Positions 21,401 to 29,438 of a stretch of 64,000 nucleotides of DNA are shown in pieces. The notes below the pieces were generated by a model. It was not told the origin of the DNA, ran no database searches, and saw only the letters and a program-made list of their open reading frames with translations. The stretch is from Methylophaga nitratireducenticrescens. Lineage in GTDB: Bacteria; Pseudomonadota; Gammaproteobacteria; Nitrosococcales; Methylophagaceae. Within the stretch, counting starts at the first letter, position 1. Every line of letters starts with the position of its first letter. The translations under genes and the position numbers were made by a program. The DNA lies in NCBI RefSeq assembly GCF_000260985.4, contig NC_017857.3, forward strand, positions 434,001 to 498,000. Reading direction: 5' to 3'.

Positions 21401-22168
21401 CAGTCTCAGCCGCGTAAGATTATTACGGCACCAACCTGGTCCGGCATTGAGTCAGAAACGGTATCTTACACCGCTGGTTACACCAATATTCATGAGCATA
21501 TTCCGTTCCGGACCTTAACTGGCCGTGCTCATTTTTATCAGGATCATGAGTGGATGCTTGATTTCGGTGAAGGCTTCTGCGCTTATCGTGGACCGTTAGA
21601 TATGAAGGCTCAGGAGGTTCTCCCAGATGCGGTCAGAGCCAAGCCTCACCTGGTGCTCTCATGGATCACGCCACATTCCAAATGGGGGATTCACTCCACC
21701 TATCAGGATAATCTGCGCATGCTGACGTTATTCAGAGGCGGACCATACGTTTGGGTATCAGAGACTGATGCACAGTCAATCGGGCTCGAAGACAATGACT
21801 GGGTTGAAGCGGTTAACGGCAACGGCGCCACGATGGCTCGTGTCGTAGTATCGCAGCGTGTCCCCCGTGGTATGGCGATGATGTATCACGCTCAGGAAAA
21901 GAACGTCAACGTACCGGGATCATCTTCCACTGGTAAACGCGGCGGTATCCTGAACTCCGTCACCCGCGTCATTATTAAACCAACCAATATGATCGGTGGT
22001 TATGCACAGCTCTCGTACAGCTTTAATTATTACGGGACAGTGGGTTGCCAGCGTGATGAACAGGTGGTTCTGCATAAGATTGCGGATAAAGATATTGACT
22101 GGTTAGAACGTCCGCTGACAGCGGAGCGGGAAGAACAACGTAACCCAATAGGGGTCGGTAAACGCTAA
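18413..22168 (+). CDS. narG: NarG1, molybdenum catalytic subunit of nitrate reductase 1
   Basis: A 1251-residue subunit, full length for the family, that reduces nitrate to nitrite at a bis-MGD molybdenum centre on the cytoplasmic face. The N-terminal FS0 cluster motif is STHGVNCTGGCSWKI (His plus cysteines) with the further Cys in PRGCQRGASF. The region YCDLPAASPQTWGEQTDVPE contains the Asp that ligates molybdenum in E. coli NarG. A moderate site (TTGGAGC) precedes the ATG. It is the first reductase gene of nar1. Confidence 0.97.
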   Translation: MSHFLDRLNFFDKVKETFSNGHGIVTNEDRQWESAYRHRWQHDKIVRSTHGVNCTGGCSWKIFVKNGLVSFEMQQTDYPRTREDLPDHEPRGCQRGASFSWYLYSPHRIKHPMIRGRLLDLYRAERKTGKDPVEAWAAIQADEQKRKQYTAVRGLGGFVRTDWDEITEIVAAANVYTIKKWGPDRIYGFSPIPAMSMISYAAGARYLSMIGAACGSFYDWYCDLPAASPQTWGEQTDVPESADWYNSTYIIITGANLPMTRTPDAHFASEVRYKGAKIVAMAPDYAEFCKFSDLWMPIRQGTDSAAFLAMGHVALKEYYIDKQDPYFQEYAQKYTDLPMQVMLRKHGDAYVSDRFLRASDFDNALGETNNPDWKTIVYDEVKKAFVAPNGSIGFRWGEDGKWNLLAKNAATQEDIVAELSCIDNLDSVVSVGFPHFNLGEDELLFRNVPVRKVKLANGEEALVTSVFDMQVAQYGIDRKLGGGNVAQSYSDANVAYTPAWAEKVTGVKAADIERTGREFAYNASKTKGKSMVIMGAAINHWYHNDLAYRSIMNLLHMCGCVGQSGGGWAHYVGQEKLRPQAGWAPIAFGTDWSRPPRHMNSTSYWYFHTDQWRYETVKADDLLSPAGKGKYKGYSLADYNVAASRMGWLPTAPHWNANPLKLVADAEKAGAKDEAGITQHIVDRLKTGELDVSFADVDNPVNWPRNLIVWRGNLIGSSAKGHEYFLKHLLGAQNGVLQESGAGRDNKEVKWHEEAPTGKLDLMVDINFRLNSTGAHSDIILPTATWYEKNDLNTTDMHPFIHPLSEAVSPGWQSKSDWQIFKSIAKTFSALAEKHLGTVKDIVALPMQHDSAAEMAQPFGYVSDWKKEGLEPIPGKTMPILKVVERDYANTYRKYIALGPLMTKLGNNVKGIDWNTDQEYEELKQYNKTVKEPGISFGMPSLEEDIYVCDAVMRMAPETNGEVAHKSWSALSVKTGIDHHHLYVGRHEDKITFKDIQSQPRKIITAPTWSGIESETVSYTAGYTNIHEHIPFRTLTGRAHFYQDHEWMLDFGEGFCAYRGPLDMKAQEVLPDAVRAKPHLVLSWITPHSKWGIHSTYQDNLRMLTLFRGGPYVWVSETDAQSIGLEDNDWVEAVNGNGATMARVVVSQRVPRGMAMMYHAQEKNVNVPGSSSTGKRGGILNSVTRVIIKPTNMIGGYAQLSYSFNYYGTVGCQRDEQVVLHKIADKDIDWLERPLTAEREEQRNPIGVGKR

Positions 22169-22199
22169 GCGTTCCGGTCAGAATTATTAGGAGAATCAC

Positions 22200-23744
22200 A
22201 TGAAAGTACGCGCACAATTCGCTTTTGTTTTTAACTTGGACAAATGCATTGGTTGCCATACCTGCTCAGTAACCTGCAAGAATGTCTGGACCAATCGTAA
22301 AGGTGTTGAATATGCCTGGTTTAATAACGTTGAATCCAAACCAGGTATTGGTTATCCCAAGCAATGGGAAGATCAAGGAAAATGGAAAGGTGGCTGGGAG
22401 CTTAAAAAAGGCAAGCTGGAGCTTAAATCTGGTACCCGCGCATCCAAGCTTAAGAATATTTTTGCTAACCCTGATTTGCCCGAAATTGATGACTACTATG
22501 AGCCATTCAGTTTTGACTATGCACATCTGAAAAATGCTCCCCTGTCTGAGGCTGCGCCGACCGCACGACCTATCTCACAGATAACGGGCAAGTCGATGGA
22601 AAAAATCACTTGGGGACCAAACTGGGAAGACGATCTGGCCGGCGAGTATGCCAAGCGCAGCGAAGATCAGAACATGAATAACATCCAAAAAGAGATGTAT
22701 GGACAGTTTGAAAATACGTTCCACATGTATCTGCCACGTATTTGTAATCACTGTCTTAATCCGGCCTGCGTTGCCTCATGCCCTTCCGGTTCGATGTACA
22801 AACGGGAAGAGGATGGCATCGTTCTGGTAGATCAGGACAAATGTCGCGGATGGCGGATGTGTGTCAGTTCGTGTCCGTATAAAAAAGTGTTTTACAACTG
22901 GGAATCAGGAAAAGCGGAAAAATGTGTCGGTTGTTACCCACGCGTAGAATCTGGAATGCCGACAATTTGTTCCGAATCCTGTGTCGGTCGTATCCGTTAC
23001 AACGGCATCATGCTCTACGATGCTGACCGCATTGAAGAGTTGGCAAGCGTAACGGATGAAGAAGATTTGTATGAAGCACAATGTCGCATCTTCCTCGATC
23101 CGAACGACCCAGAAGTCATTGCAGCAGCACGTGCAGAAGGCATTAACGAGGATTGGATAGAAGCTGCACGTAAATCACCAATCTGGAAAATGGCCATGGA
23201 TTGGAAGATCGCTTTCCCTATCCATCCGGAATTCCGTACGCTGCCGATGGTTTGGTATGTACCACCATTGTCACCAGTACAGTCACAGCTTGATCAGGGA
23301 AATCTGCCTGTCGGGCCTGACGGTGCCATTCCACTAGCAGGTTCTATGCGCTTGCCAGTTCAATATCTGGCTAATCTGCTCACCGCAGGTAAAACAGAGC
23401 CAGTCGAAAGTTCGCTCAATCGTCTTATTGCGATGCGTCGTTATCATCGTTCAGTTCATGTGGAAGGTGAAGCAGATACCCGGGCGTTGGAAGCGGCTGG
23501 TATTACCGAAGAAACGGCGAAAGAAATGTACCGTTATCTGGCGATTGCCAATTACGAAGACCGTTTCGTTATTCCTACTGGCCATACAGAAGAAACGCTG
23601 GATGATGCTTTTGGCTTCCAGGGACAGAATGGCTTTACTTTCGGCAATGATACTTCCGCCGGTGTCAGCAAGATCACGTTGTTTCCACGTCGTCGTAAAG
23701 AAACAGTGGAATCCAAAGAGCTGGCACCTCCAGCGGATGAGTAA
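22200..23744 (+). CDS. narH: NarH1, iron-sulfur subunit of nitrate reductase 1
   Basis: A 514-residue electron-transfer subunit carrying four clusters. Motifs in order are CIGCHTCSVTCKN, CNHCLNPACVASCPSG, CRGWRMCVSSCPYKK and CVGCYPRVESGMPTICSESC. The W in CRGWRMC replaces a cysteine, as usual for the [3Fe-4S] centre of NarH. It links NarI haems to NarG. AGGAG precedes the ATG and the gene follows narG1 after 31 bases. Confidence 0.97.
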   Translation: MKVRAQFAFVFNLDKCIGCHTCSVTCKNVWTNRKGVEYAWFNNVESKPGIGYPKQWEDQGKWKGGWELKKGKLELKSGTRASKLKNIFANPDLPEIDDYYEPFSFDYAHLKNAPLSEAAPTARPISQITGKSMEKITWGPNWEDDLAGEYAKRSEDQNMNNIQKEMYGQFENTFHMYLPRICNHCLNPACVASCPSGSMYKREEDGIVLVDQDKCRGWRMCVSSCPYKKVFYNWESGKAEKCVGCYPRVESGMPTICSESCVGRIRYNGIMLYDADRIEELASVTDEEDLYEAQCRIFLDPNDPEVIAAARAEGINEDWIEAARKSPIWKMAMDWKIAFPIHPEFRTLPMVWYVPPLSPVQSQLDQGNLPVGPDGAIPLAGSMRLPVQYLANLLTAGKTEPVESSLNRLIAMRRYHRSVHVEGEADTRALEAAGITEETAKEMYRYLAIANYEDRFVIPTGHTEETLDDAFGFQGQNGFTFGNDTSAGVSKITLFPRRRKETVESKELAPPADE

Positions 23745-23753
23745 CAGGAGAAT

Positions 23754-24287
23754 ATGATGCAAATATATAAATTACTGTCGGTACTGCTGGAATATCCAAG
23801 CCAGGAATTGATCGATAACTTACCGGAAATAAAACAACGACTGGAGCAGAGTGACGATCTCGAAGATGATGAACTTGAGAAACTGCACGGGTTTAATGAC
23901 TATCTTGCCAGTAAGTCATTGACTGAACTGCAAGAAGATTACGTGCAAACATTTGATATGACGGCAGAACATAGTCTTCATCTATCACATCATCTATTTG
24001 GCGATGACAAAAACCGTGGGCCGGCACTGATCGACTTGGGTGAGTTGTACAAAGATTATGGCGTGGAAGTTGTGACCAATGAATTGCCTGATTATCTGCC
24101 ACTCACTCTGGAGTTTGCTGCCCAACTGGAAGATAACGAAGCGATGGTCTTCCTGTCGGATGCTAAAAAAATACTGACGATCTTGACCGAAAATTTGGAA
24201 AAAGCCAGTAGCCCATACGCGGCACTACTATCCATAGTGGGAAGTCGCGCCACTTTAACGCGCTTAACTGCCCAAGGAGTATCATAA
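23754..24287 (+). CDS. narJ: NarJ1, nitrate reductase assembly chaperone
   Basis: A 177-residue TorD/DmsD-like all-helical chaperone. LLEYPSQELIDNLPEIKQRL at the start and TAEHSLHLSHHLFGDDKNRGPALIDL and NELPDYLPLTLEFAA in the middle are typical of NarJ. It holds NarGH until molybdenum cofactor is inserted and NarI is bound. At 177 residues it is shorter than NarJ2 of this window (232), which has an extra acidic C-terminal tail. It overlaps narI1 by one base. Confidence 0.93.
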   Translation: MMQIYKLLSVLLEYPSQELIDNLPEIKQRLEQSDDLEDDELEKLHGFNDYLASKSLTELQEDYVQTFDMTAEHSLHLSHHLFGDDKNRGPALIDLGELYKDYGVEVVTNELPDYLPLTLEFAAQLEDNEAMVFLSDAKKILTILTENLEKASSPYAALLSIVGSRATLTRLTAQGVS

Positions 24288-24982
24288 TGAGTCTGCACAA
24301 TTTTCTCTATGGAGTTTATCCGTATATTGCTTTGAGTTTGTTTTTGTTCGGTAGTCTTATGCGGTTTGACCGTGAGCAATACACATGGAAAAGTGATTCC
24401 AGCCAATTGTTATCAAAGAAAAATCTGCGACTAGGCAGTAATTTATTCCATATCGGCATTATTGCCATTTTCTTTGGACATGCGGTCGGGTTGTTAACAC
24501 CACATAGTGTTTTCACGGCAATCGGAGTCTCCGATATGGCCCATCAGATGATTGCAATCTGGGCCGGATCAATTTTTGGGACTTTATGTTTGATTGGTGG
24601 TGCAATGCTGTGGATCCGCCGTATGTTTAATCCACGTGTCTCAGCTGCAAGCCGTGGCTCAGATAAGTTTGTGCTGAGCTGGATCATGGTTACCCTGATC
24701 ATTGGAATGTCAACTATTCCAGTATCGATTGGTCATGCTAATGCTGGCGATCCGGGCGTGATGATTGCTCTGGCTGAATGGGTGCAAAGTATCGTTTATT
24801 TGCGACCTGAACCAGCTTTACTGATGGGTGTGGACACCATTTTCAAAGTACACCTGTTTTTCGGTATGACAGTATTTCTGGTGTTCCCGTTTACCCGTTT
24901 GGTACATATCTGGAGTGCGCCAATTGGTTACTTAGCAAGACCGTATCAAATTGTTCGCAGTAAACGTAAGTTTAAGTCTTGA
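24287..24982 (+). CDS. narI: NarI1, cytochrome b subunit of nitrate reductase 1
   Basis: A 231-residue membrane subunit with five helices that oxidises quinol and binds two b haems. Histidines in NLFHIGIIAIFFGHAVGLL and in KVHLFFGMTVFLVFPFTRLVHIWS correspond to the four haem ligands of E. coli NarI. It anchors NarGH at the cytoplasmic face. The start overlaps the narJ1 stop. Confidence 0.96.
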   Translation: MSLHNFLYGVYPYIALSLFLFGSLMRFDREQYTWKSDSSQLLSKKNLRLGSNLFHIGIIAIFFGHAVGLLTPHSVFTAIGVSDMAHQMIAIWAGSIFGTLCLIGGAMLWIRRMFNPRVSAASRGSDKFVLSWIMVTLIIGMSTIPVSIGHANAGDPGVMIALAEWVQSIVYLRPEPALLMGVDTIFKVHLFFGMTVFLVFPFTRLVHIWSAPIGYLARPYQIVRSKRKFKS

Positions 24983-24998
24983 TATAAAAGGCAGTCAT

Positions 24999-25685
24999 AT
25001 GCGAGATGTTGGAAAGTTTCTTCAGGGATTTAGACGGTTCCAGCAACATTATCTGGGAGAGCAGCACGCACTGTTTGATCAACTGCTTACAGAAGGTCAA
25101 CGTCCGCGAGCTCTGATGATTGCTTGTTGTGATTCTCGCTGTGATCCGGCATTGCTTACGGATTGTGAGCCTGGTGATATGTTTGTGGTACGGAATGTCG
25201 CCAATCTGGTGCCTCCCTATGATCAGGCCAGATTGTTTGCCGCTACAAGTTCTGCCATTGCTTTTGCCGTTAGCAGTCTTGAAGTAGAGCATGTCATCAT
25301 TATGGGACATGCGCATTGTGGTGGTATTCAGGCATTAATGACACACAAAACGCCTGAGAATGATGAATCGAAATTGATTTCACAGTGGATTGGAATTGCC
25401 GAATCAGCTCGTGAGCAGGTGTTGCAACAATTGCCCAATAAAACGCCTGAGGTTCAGGCGCATGCCTGCGAGCAGGCCTCAATACTGATCTCGCTGGAAA
25501 ATCTCCGGTCGTACCCATGGATTAGCAAACGTGTAGAGCTGGGCAAACTGGCTTTACACGGTTGGTATTTCGATATGGATAAAGGTGAATTACTTCAGTA
25601 TCAGCAAGAGAGTGGCAAGTTTGAAGTGCTTGTGGCAAATGGCGACAAAAGACCGATAAGCCCTTTTTCTAGCTCCAAAAGATAG
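24999..25685 (+). CDS. can: Beta-class carbonic anhydrase
   Basis: A 228-residue enzyme interconverting CO2 and bicarbonate. The zinc motif CCDSR (C43, D45) and the downstream GHAHCGG (His and Cys ligands) are intact. The ATG at 24999, with AAAAGG before it, is used in place of a longer frame that runs into narI1. It starts 17 bases after narI1, so it is probably part of the nar1 transcript, an uncommon addition to a nar operon. It may balance CO2 and bicarbonate during respiration on one-carbon compounds; that is inference. Confidence 0.9.
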   Translation: MRDVGKFLQGFRRFQQHYLGEQHALFDQLLTEGQRPRALMIACCDSRCDPALLTDCEPGDMFVVRNVANLVPPYDQARLFAATSSAIAFAVSSLEVEHVIIMGHAHCGGIQALMTHKTPENDESKLISQWIGIAESAREQVLQQLPNKTPEVQAHACEQASILISLENLRSYPWISKRVELGKLALHGWYFDMDKGELLQYQQESGKFEVLVANGDKRPISPFSSSKR

Positions 25686-25753
25686 CCCTTTATAGCAGCA
25701 AATACATGGGGGCAGGCCTTAACGTTGAAAATTCTTAAAGTAAGGATATCATC

Positions 25754-27013
25754 ATGAACATACACTCCCGCCCATCGGCAATAACAATGCTGGCAAGTCT
25801 AATCAGTGTTTTATTTGTACCGCAGGCACAGGCAGAACAAGACAATCTTCTTGAAGCGATAACGGAAGGTAACGTCAGCTTTTCAGCACGTATGCGTTAT
25901 GAGTCAGTAGAGCAGGACAATGCTTTGAAAGATGCCGATGCGCTGACGTTACGCACTACCTTGGGTTATAAAACAGGGGCTTTCCACGGTTTCAGTGGCT
26001 TTATTGAGTTTGAGGACGTGTCTGAAATTGGTTCAGACAATTTTAACAGTACAACCAATGACGAAACAGAGTATTCGGTTGTGGCCGATCCGGATAGTAC
26101 CGAAGTTAATCAGGCTTATCTGTCATATAACGGTTTTGATACGGAAGTAAAAATTGGTCGCCAGGAAATCACCTATCGTGATGCACCTTTTCATCGTTTT
26201 ATTGGTAACGTGCTATGGCGTCAAAATCATCAATCATTTGATGCTTTGAGCTTCAGTAATACCTCGCTGCCTGATACCAAAATCAGCTACGCTTACCTCA
26301 ATAAAGTCCATACCATCTTTGGTCATGACCGTGATGCTGCCGCAATCTTTGTTAAAGATGGCGATGTCGATATGAACAGTCATTTGTTTAATATTCAATA
26401 CAGTGGTCTGCCGATCGGCAGCCTGGAAGGTTATAGCTATCTACTGGATTATTCTGATGCACCAGATGACAATAAGTTTTCAACCGAAACCTACGGGTTA
26501 CGGTTAAGTGGTGTGCAGGCTGTTAATGAAACAACAAAACTGATTTATAGCGCTGAATACGCAACCCAAGACGATTTTGCTGATGGTGAAATGGATCGGC
26601 AAGATTACTATCTGTTTGAACTGGGCGGTAAATATAAGGGCTGGCTGGCCAAAGTGTCTTATGAAATGCTGGAAGGTGATGGTACAGACAGCTTTCAAAC
26701 ACGTCTGGGCACCAACCACGCTTTCCAGGGCTGGGCTGATCAATTTTTGGCTACGCCCGATGTAGGCCTGGAAGATCTATTCTTTACGGTTACCGGCAGT
26801 GTTTTTGGTGCCAAATTGGTTGTGGTTTATCATGATTTTGAAACCGATAAAGGCAGTTTGGATGCCGGTAATGAACTCGACATTCTGTTAGAAAAAACCT
26901 TTAAAGAGCATTACACTTTAGGTGTGAAATATGCCGACTACAATGCCGATAAAGAATATGCATCATTGGTGGACACCGAAAAGTTCTGGGTTTATGGACA
27001 AGTTAAATTCTAA
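25754..27013 (+). CDS. Outer-membrane beta-barrel porin
   Basis: A 419-residue protein with a signal peptide (cleavage likely after AQA near residue 27). The mature part alternates hydrophobic and polar residues in strand-length blocks (for example RMRYESVEQDN, TLRTTLGYKTGAFHGFSGFIEFED, NQAYLSYNGFDTEVKIGRQE) and ends in aromatic VYGQVKF, the usual barrel C-terminus. It resembles alginate-export or OprD-like specific porins in general shape only. AAGGA precedes the ATG. As the last gene of the nar1 unit (68-base gap) it could let nitrate cross the outer membrane; the substrate is not shown by the sequence. Confidence 0.75.
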   Translation: MNIHSRPSAITMLASLISVLFVPQAQAEQDNLLEAITEGNVSFSARMRYESVEQDNALKDADALTLRTTLGYKTGAFHGFSGFIEFEDVSEIGSDNFNSTTNDETEYSVVADPDSTEVNQAYLSYNGFDTEVKIGRQEITYRDAPFHRFIGNVLWRQNHQSFDALSFSNTSLPDTKISYAYLNKVHTIFGHDRDAAAIFVKDGDVDMNSHLFNIQYSGLPIGSLEGYSYLLDYSDAPDDNKFSTETYGLRLSGVQAVNETTKLIYSAEYATQDDFADGEMDRQDYYLFELGGKYKGWLAKVSYEMLEGDGTDSFQTRLGTNHAFQGWADQFLATPDVGLEDLFFTVTGSVFGAKLVVVYHDFETDKGSLDAGNELDILLEKTFKEHYTLGVKYADYNADKEYASLVDTEKFWVYGQVKF

Positions 27014-27070
27014 TTTCTGTGCGGCGTAATTATAAAGTTGTAATGCATCTTGATTATAAAACGAGGGATT

Positions 27071-27096
27071 GTGGATCTTTTTAGATCCGCCTTTGT
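27071..27096 (+). terminator. Likely terminator after the porin gene
   Basis: GTGGATCT (27071-27078), a TTTT loop and AGATCCGC (27083-27090) form an 8-bp stem with one G-T pair, followed by CTTTGTT. It would end the nar1-can-porin transcript. Confidence 0.55.
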
Positions 27097-27620
27097 TATG
27101 GATAAAAAGGCACCACAGAGGCAGGAGGGGGCCATTTGCGAGTTACCTCCGTGTATTTCGCATCATCGGGATTTATGATCAAAACGTTTATTGCCATGGC
27201 TGGGTGGTCGCTCCTGTGTGGGCTTGAGCCCACAGCCCAGCCTTACACATCGTCAGAAAAGTTAAACACTGGAACAGTGTATGACCTGACGCTCCTGTAG
27301 TTACTCAACGAAATCACCGAACAAGGAGCTTACACATCCAGTTCACATCTGGATCTAGAGTAACAACTTCCACTCACAGTACAACGCCTAAACCGGCTCT
27401 GGGTAGACGCAACACTCTTCAGTGACATTGTTTTAAAAAATGGGTGGATAGGTCAGATTTGCCGATCCTTGTATTAGGGTACGTCTGCCCCAGATATTTT
27501 CAAGGTATCCGTCTTTTTGATGGCAAAAAAAGTCAACACTTTCTGTCGCTTTAAAGTCCTCCTATTTCAGTACATCAACCCCTGAAAAATGAAACTATCA
27601 ATAGCACACCACAAACAATC
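27097..27620. other. Intergenic region with nested inverted repeats
   Basis: No gene is supported. A strong nested palindrome lies at 27198-27242: outer arms GGCTGGG and CCCAGCC, and inner TGTGGGCT/AGCCCACA at 27217-27234. It may be a second terminator or a dispersed repeat. The remaining bases are AT-rich and unassigned. Confidence 0.4.
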
Positions 27621-27634
27621 TTGATCCAGATCAA
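27621..27634 (+). promoter_or_regulatory. Perfect FNR box upstream of the pqqA-pqqD-pqqE cluster
   Basis: TTGATCCAGATCAA fits TTGAT-N4-ATCAA at all ten positions. The nearest gene in either direction is pqqA, 111 bases downstream; the upstream porin gene ends about 600 bases away and reads towards the box. This implies anaerobic induction of the cluster. Confidence 0.8.
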
Positions 27635-27745
27635 TTTTTATTTGGCTTAAGGAAAATCCTGAGGAAGAGCCTTATGACAACAGAGTATGGTTAACTCCAC
27701 TGGCTGAATCGTCAGGCAGTAATTACTTAAATGAGGAGATTTACT

Positions 27746-27820
27746 ATGCAATGGAAAGATCCAGCATATTGTGATTTACGCTTAGGCTTTGAAGTTACAG
27801 CGTATGTTTTTGTTCGTTAA
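27746..27820 (+). CDS. pqqA: PqqA-like 24-residue precursor peptide
   Basis: A 24-codon gene with a good GAGGAG site at 27733-27738. The product keeps the PqqA core: LRLGFEVTAY at residues 11-20, with Glu16 and Tyr20 spaced exactly as the two residues that PqqE cross-links in PQQ synthesis. It begins MQWKDPAYCD, where known PqqAs have a similar WxxPAxxD start, and has an unusual Cys9 and a YVFVR end. It stands alone before a hairpin, then pqqD and pqqE. The gene is short enough to be missed by automatic annotation. Confidence 0.88.
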   Translation: MQWKDPAYCDLRLGFEVTAYVFVR

Positions 27821-27826
27821 TTAAAC

Positions 27827-27874
27827 TTATAAACAGTGAGAGAGTGGAAACAATCACTCTCTCTCTGTTTATAA
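27827..27874 (+). promoter_or_regulatory. 20-bp hairpin between pqqA and pqqD
   Basis: Arms at 27827-27846 and 27855-27874 pair over 20 positions with a single T-T mismatch and an 8-base loop (GAAACAAT). It starts seven bases after the pqqA stop. There is no U tract, so a transcript-stabilising or processing stem that keeps precursor mRNA above enzyme mRNA is more likely than a simple terminator. Confidence 0.65.
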
Positions 27875-27912
27875 CAAATCATATATTGAAATATATAAAT
27901 TGGATTTGTTAC

Positions 27913-28191
27913 ATGGTTAAAAATATAACGCCGGAAAATATTGTTGAATTAGCACCACTCTACCTGTTTCGATGGGAAGAACCACAGCAGGCCCATATCC
28001 TGCTCTATCCTGAGGGTGTGGTAAAGCTCAATGAAACGGGGGCGGCAATAATAAAGCATTGTGATGGCACCCATACGGTTAAAGAAATCAGCACACTGTT
28101 AAGTGATCTCTATACCACTGATGTCAGTGAAAGTGTTCAAAAATTTTTGGAGGTGTCCTATGCCAAAGGATGGATCAGAATCAAGTCTTGA
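27913..28191 (+). CDS. pqqD: PqqD, peptide chaperone (RiPP recognition element)
   Basis: A 92-residue protein of the PqqD family, which binds the PqqA peptide and presents it to PqqE. The sequence from LAPLYLFRWEEPQQAHILLYPEG through VKLNETGAAIIKHCDGTHTV to the C-terminal helices follows the family. The ATG at 27913 is used; an earlier GTG at 27844 lies within the hairpin loop region and would add an unrelated hydrophobic leader. It overlaps the pqqE start by 32 bases. Confidence 0.88.
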   Translation: MVKNITPENIVELAPLYLFRWEEPQQAHILLYPEGVVKLNETGAAIIKHCDGTHTVKEISTLLSDLYTTDVSESVQKFLEVSYAKGWIRIKS

Positions 28192-29320
28192 TCATTCAGA
28201 ATTAACGCTGGATGGTTTAGGGATACCGATGTGGCTCACGCTAGAGCTGACCTATCGCTGTCCTTTACATTGCCCTTGGTGCAGCAACCCTTTGAATTTC
28301 GATAAATTCAAAAATGAGCTTTCAACAGAAGAGTGGAAAAAAGTTCTACGTGACGGCCGAAAAATGGGGGCATTACAGCTGGGATTTACCGGTGGTGAGC
28401 CTATGCTGCGAGATGATATTGAAGAACTCGTTAGAGAAGCAGATGGGCTCGGGTATTACACTAACTTGATTACCTCAGGCGTTGGTTTGACGCCCGAACG
28501 TTTGAAGGCATTGAAAGCCGGCGGACTCAAGCAGATACAGCTTAGCGTGCAATCCAGTGATCGCGAGTTATCACACCAATTAGTTGGTGTTGATGTTTTC
28601 GATCAAAAAATGGCGGTAGCAGAAAATATTAAAGCCGAAGGGTTCCCTATGGTTTTAAATATCCCTATCTGTAAACAAAACATTGATCAAACACGCGCTA
28701 TGCTGGAAATGGCCGAAAGGCTTGAGGTTGAATATATCGAATTTGCCAATATTCAATATTACAACTGGGCATTATTGAATCGCGATGAGTTTCTGCCTTC
28801 TCTCGACCAGTTAAAAGCTGCCGAAGCTGTTGTTGCAGAATATCGCGAACGGCTTGGCAACAAAATGCAAATTTATTTTGTTATTCCCGATTACTTTGAT
28901 GATCGTCCAAAAGCCTGTATGAATGGTTGGGGAAATATTCATTTGACCATCGGACCGGATGGTGCTGCTCTTCCCTGTCAGGAAGCGCGCGTAATCAAAG
29001 GACTTGAATTCCCCAATGTCCGGGATGAGTCTTTGGATTGGATCTGGAATAACTCTCCAGTATTTAATGCTTATCGTGGCGATGACTGGATGAAAGATCC
29101 GTGTAAAAGCTGTGATGAAAAAGAACAGGATCATGGTGGTTGCCGATGCCAGGCTTTTCTGCTGACAGGTGATGCTGCTAACACAGATCCTGTGTGTTCT
29201 AAATCACCGATGCACGATGTTGTTGGATCTTGTGTAGCCAACTCCACCAATCCCCATAGAGTTGAAAAACCACTGGTTTTCCGTAAAAAGGGTGCAATCT
29301 CAACCGATTTTCTTCGATAA
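28160..29320 (+). CDS. pqqE: PqqE, radical-SAM enzyme cross-linking Glu and Tyr of PqqA
   Basis: A 386-residue radical-SAM/SPASM enzyme. The SAM cluster motif is CPLHCPWC (C34, C38, C41) and TGGEPMLRDD follows. The C-terminal auxiliary-cluster region contains CMNGWG, CQEARVI, CKSCDEKEQDHGGCRCQAF and a late Cys, as in PqqE. The ATG at 28160 has GGAGG six bases upstream and lies inside the end of pqqD. The usual neighbours pqqB and pqqC are absent. The enzyme would form the carbon-carbon bond between Glu16 and Tyr20 of PqqA. Confidence 0.92.
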   Translation: MPKDGSESSLDHSELTLDGLGIPMWLTLELTYRCPLHCPWCSNPLNFDKFKNELSTEEWKKVLRDGRKMGALQLGFTGGEPMLRDDIEELVREADGLGYYTNLITSGVGLTPERLKALKAGGLKQIQLSVQSSDRELSHQLVGVDVFDQKMAVAENIKAEGFPMVLNIPICKQNIDQTRAMLEMAERLEVEYIEFANIQYYNWALLNRDEFLPSLDQLKAAEAVVAEYRERLGNKMQIYFVIPDYFDDRPKACMNGWGNIHLTIGPDGAALPCQEARVIKGLEFPNVRDESLDWIWNNSPVFNAYRGDDWMKDPCKSCDEKEQDHGGCRCQAFLLTGDAANTDPVCSKSPMHDVVGSCVANSTNPHRVEKPLVFRKKGAISTDFLR

Positions 29321-29438
29321 AAGCTTATGCCGGGCTCATAACTGATTGATGGTCGCATCATGTTGTTATGGGCCTATCACGATACTTTTTTGTTTACCGA
29401 AACGATTACGGTAATAATTTTTGACGCATGGAGTTCTG

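Noticed and set aside
27746-29320. Main PQQ operon for methanol dehydrogenase
   Set aside because: pqqB and pqqC are missing and the cluster is behind an FNR box; the aerobic PQQ genes are presumably elsewhere.
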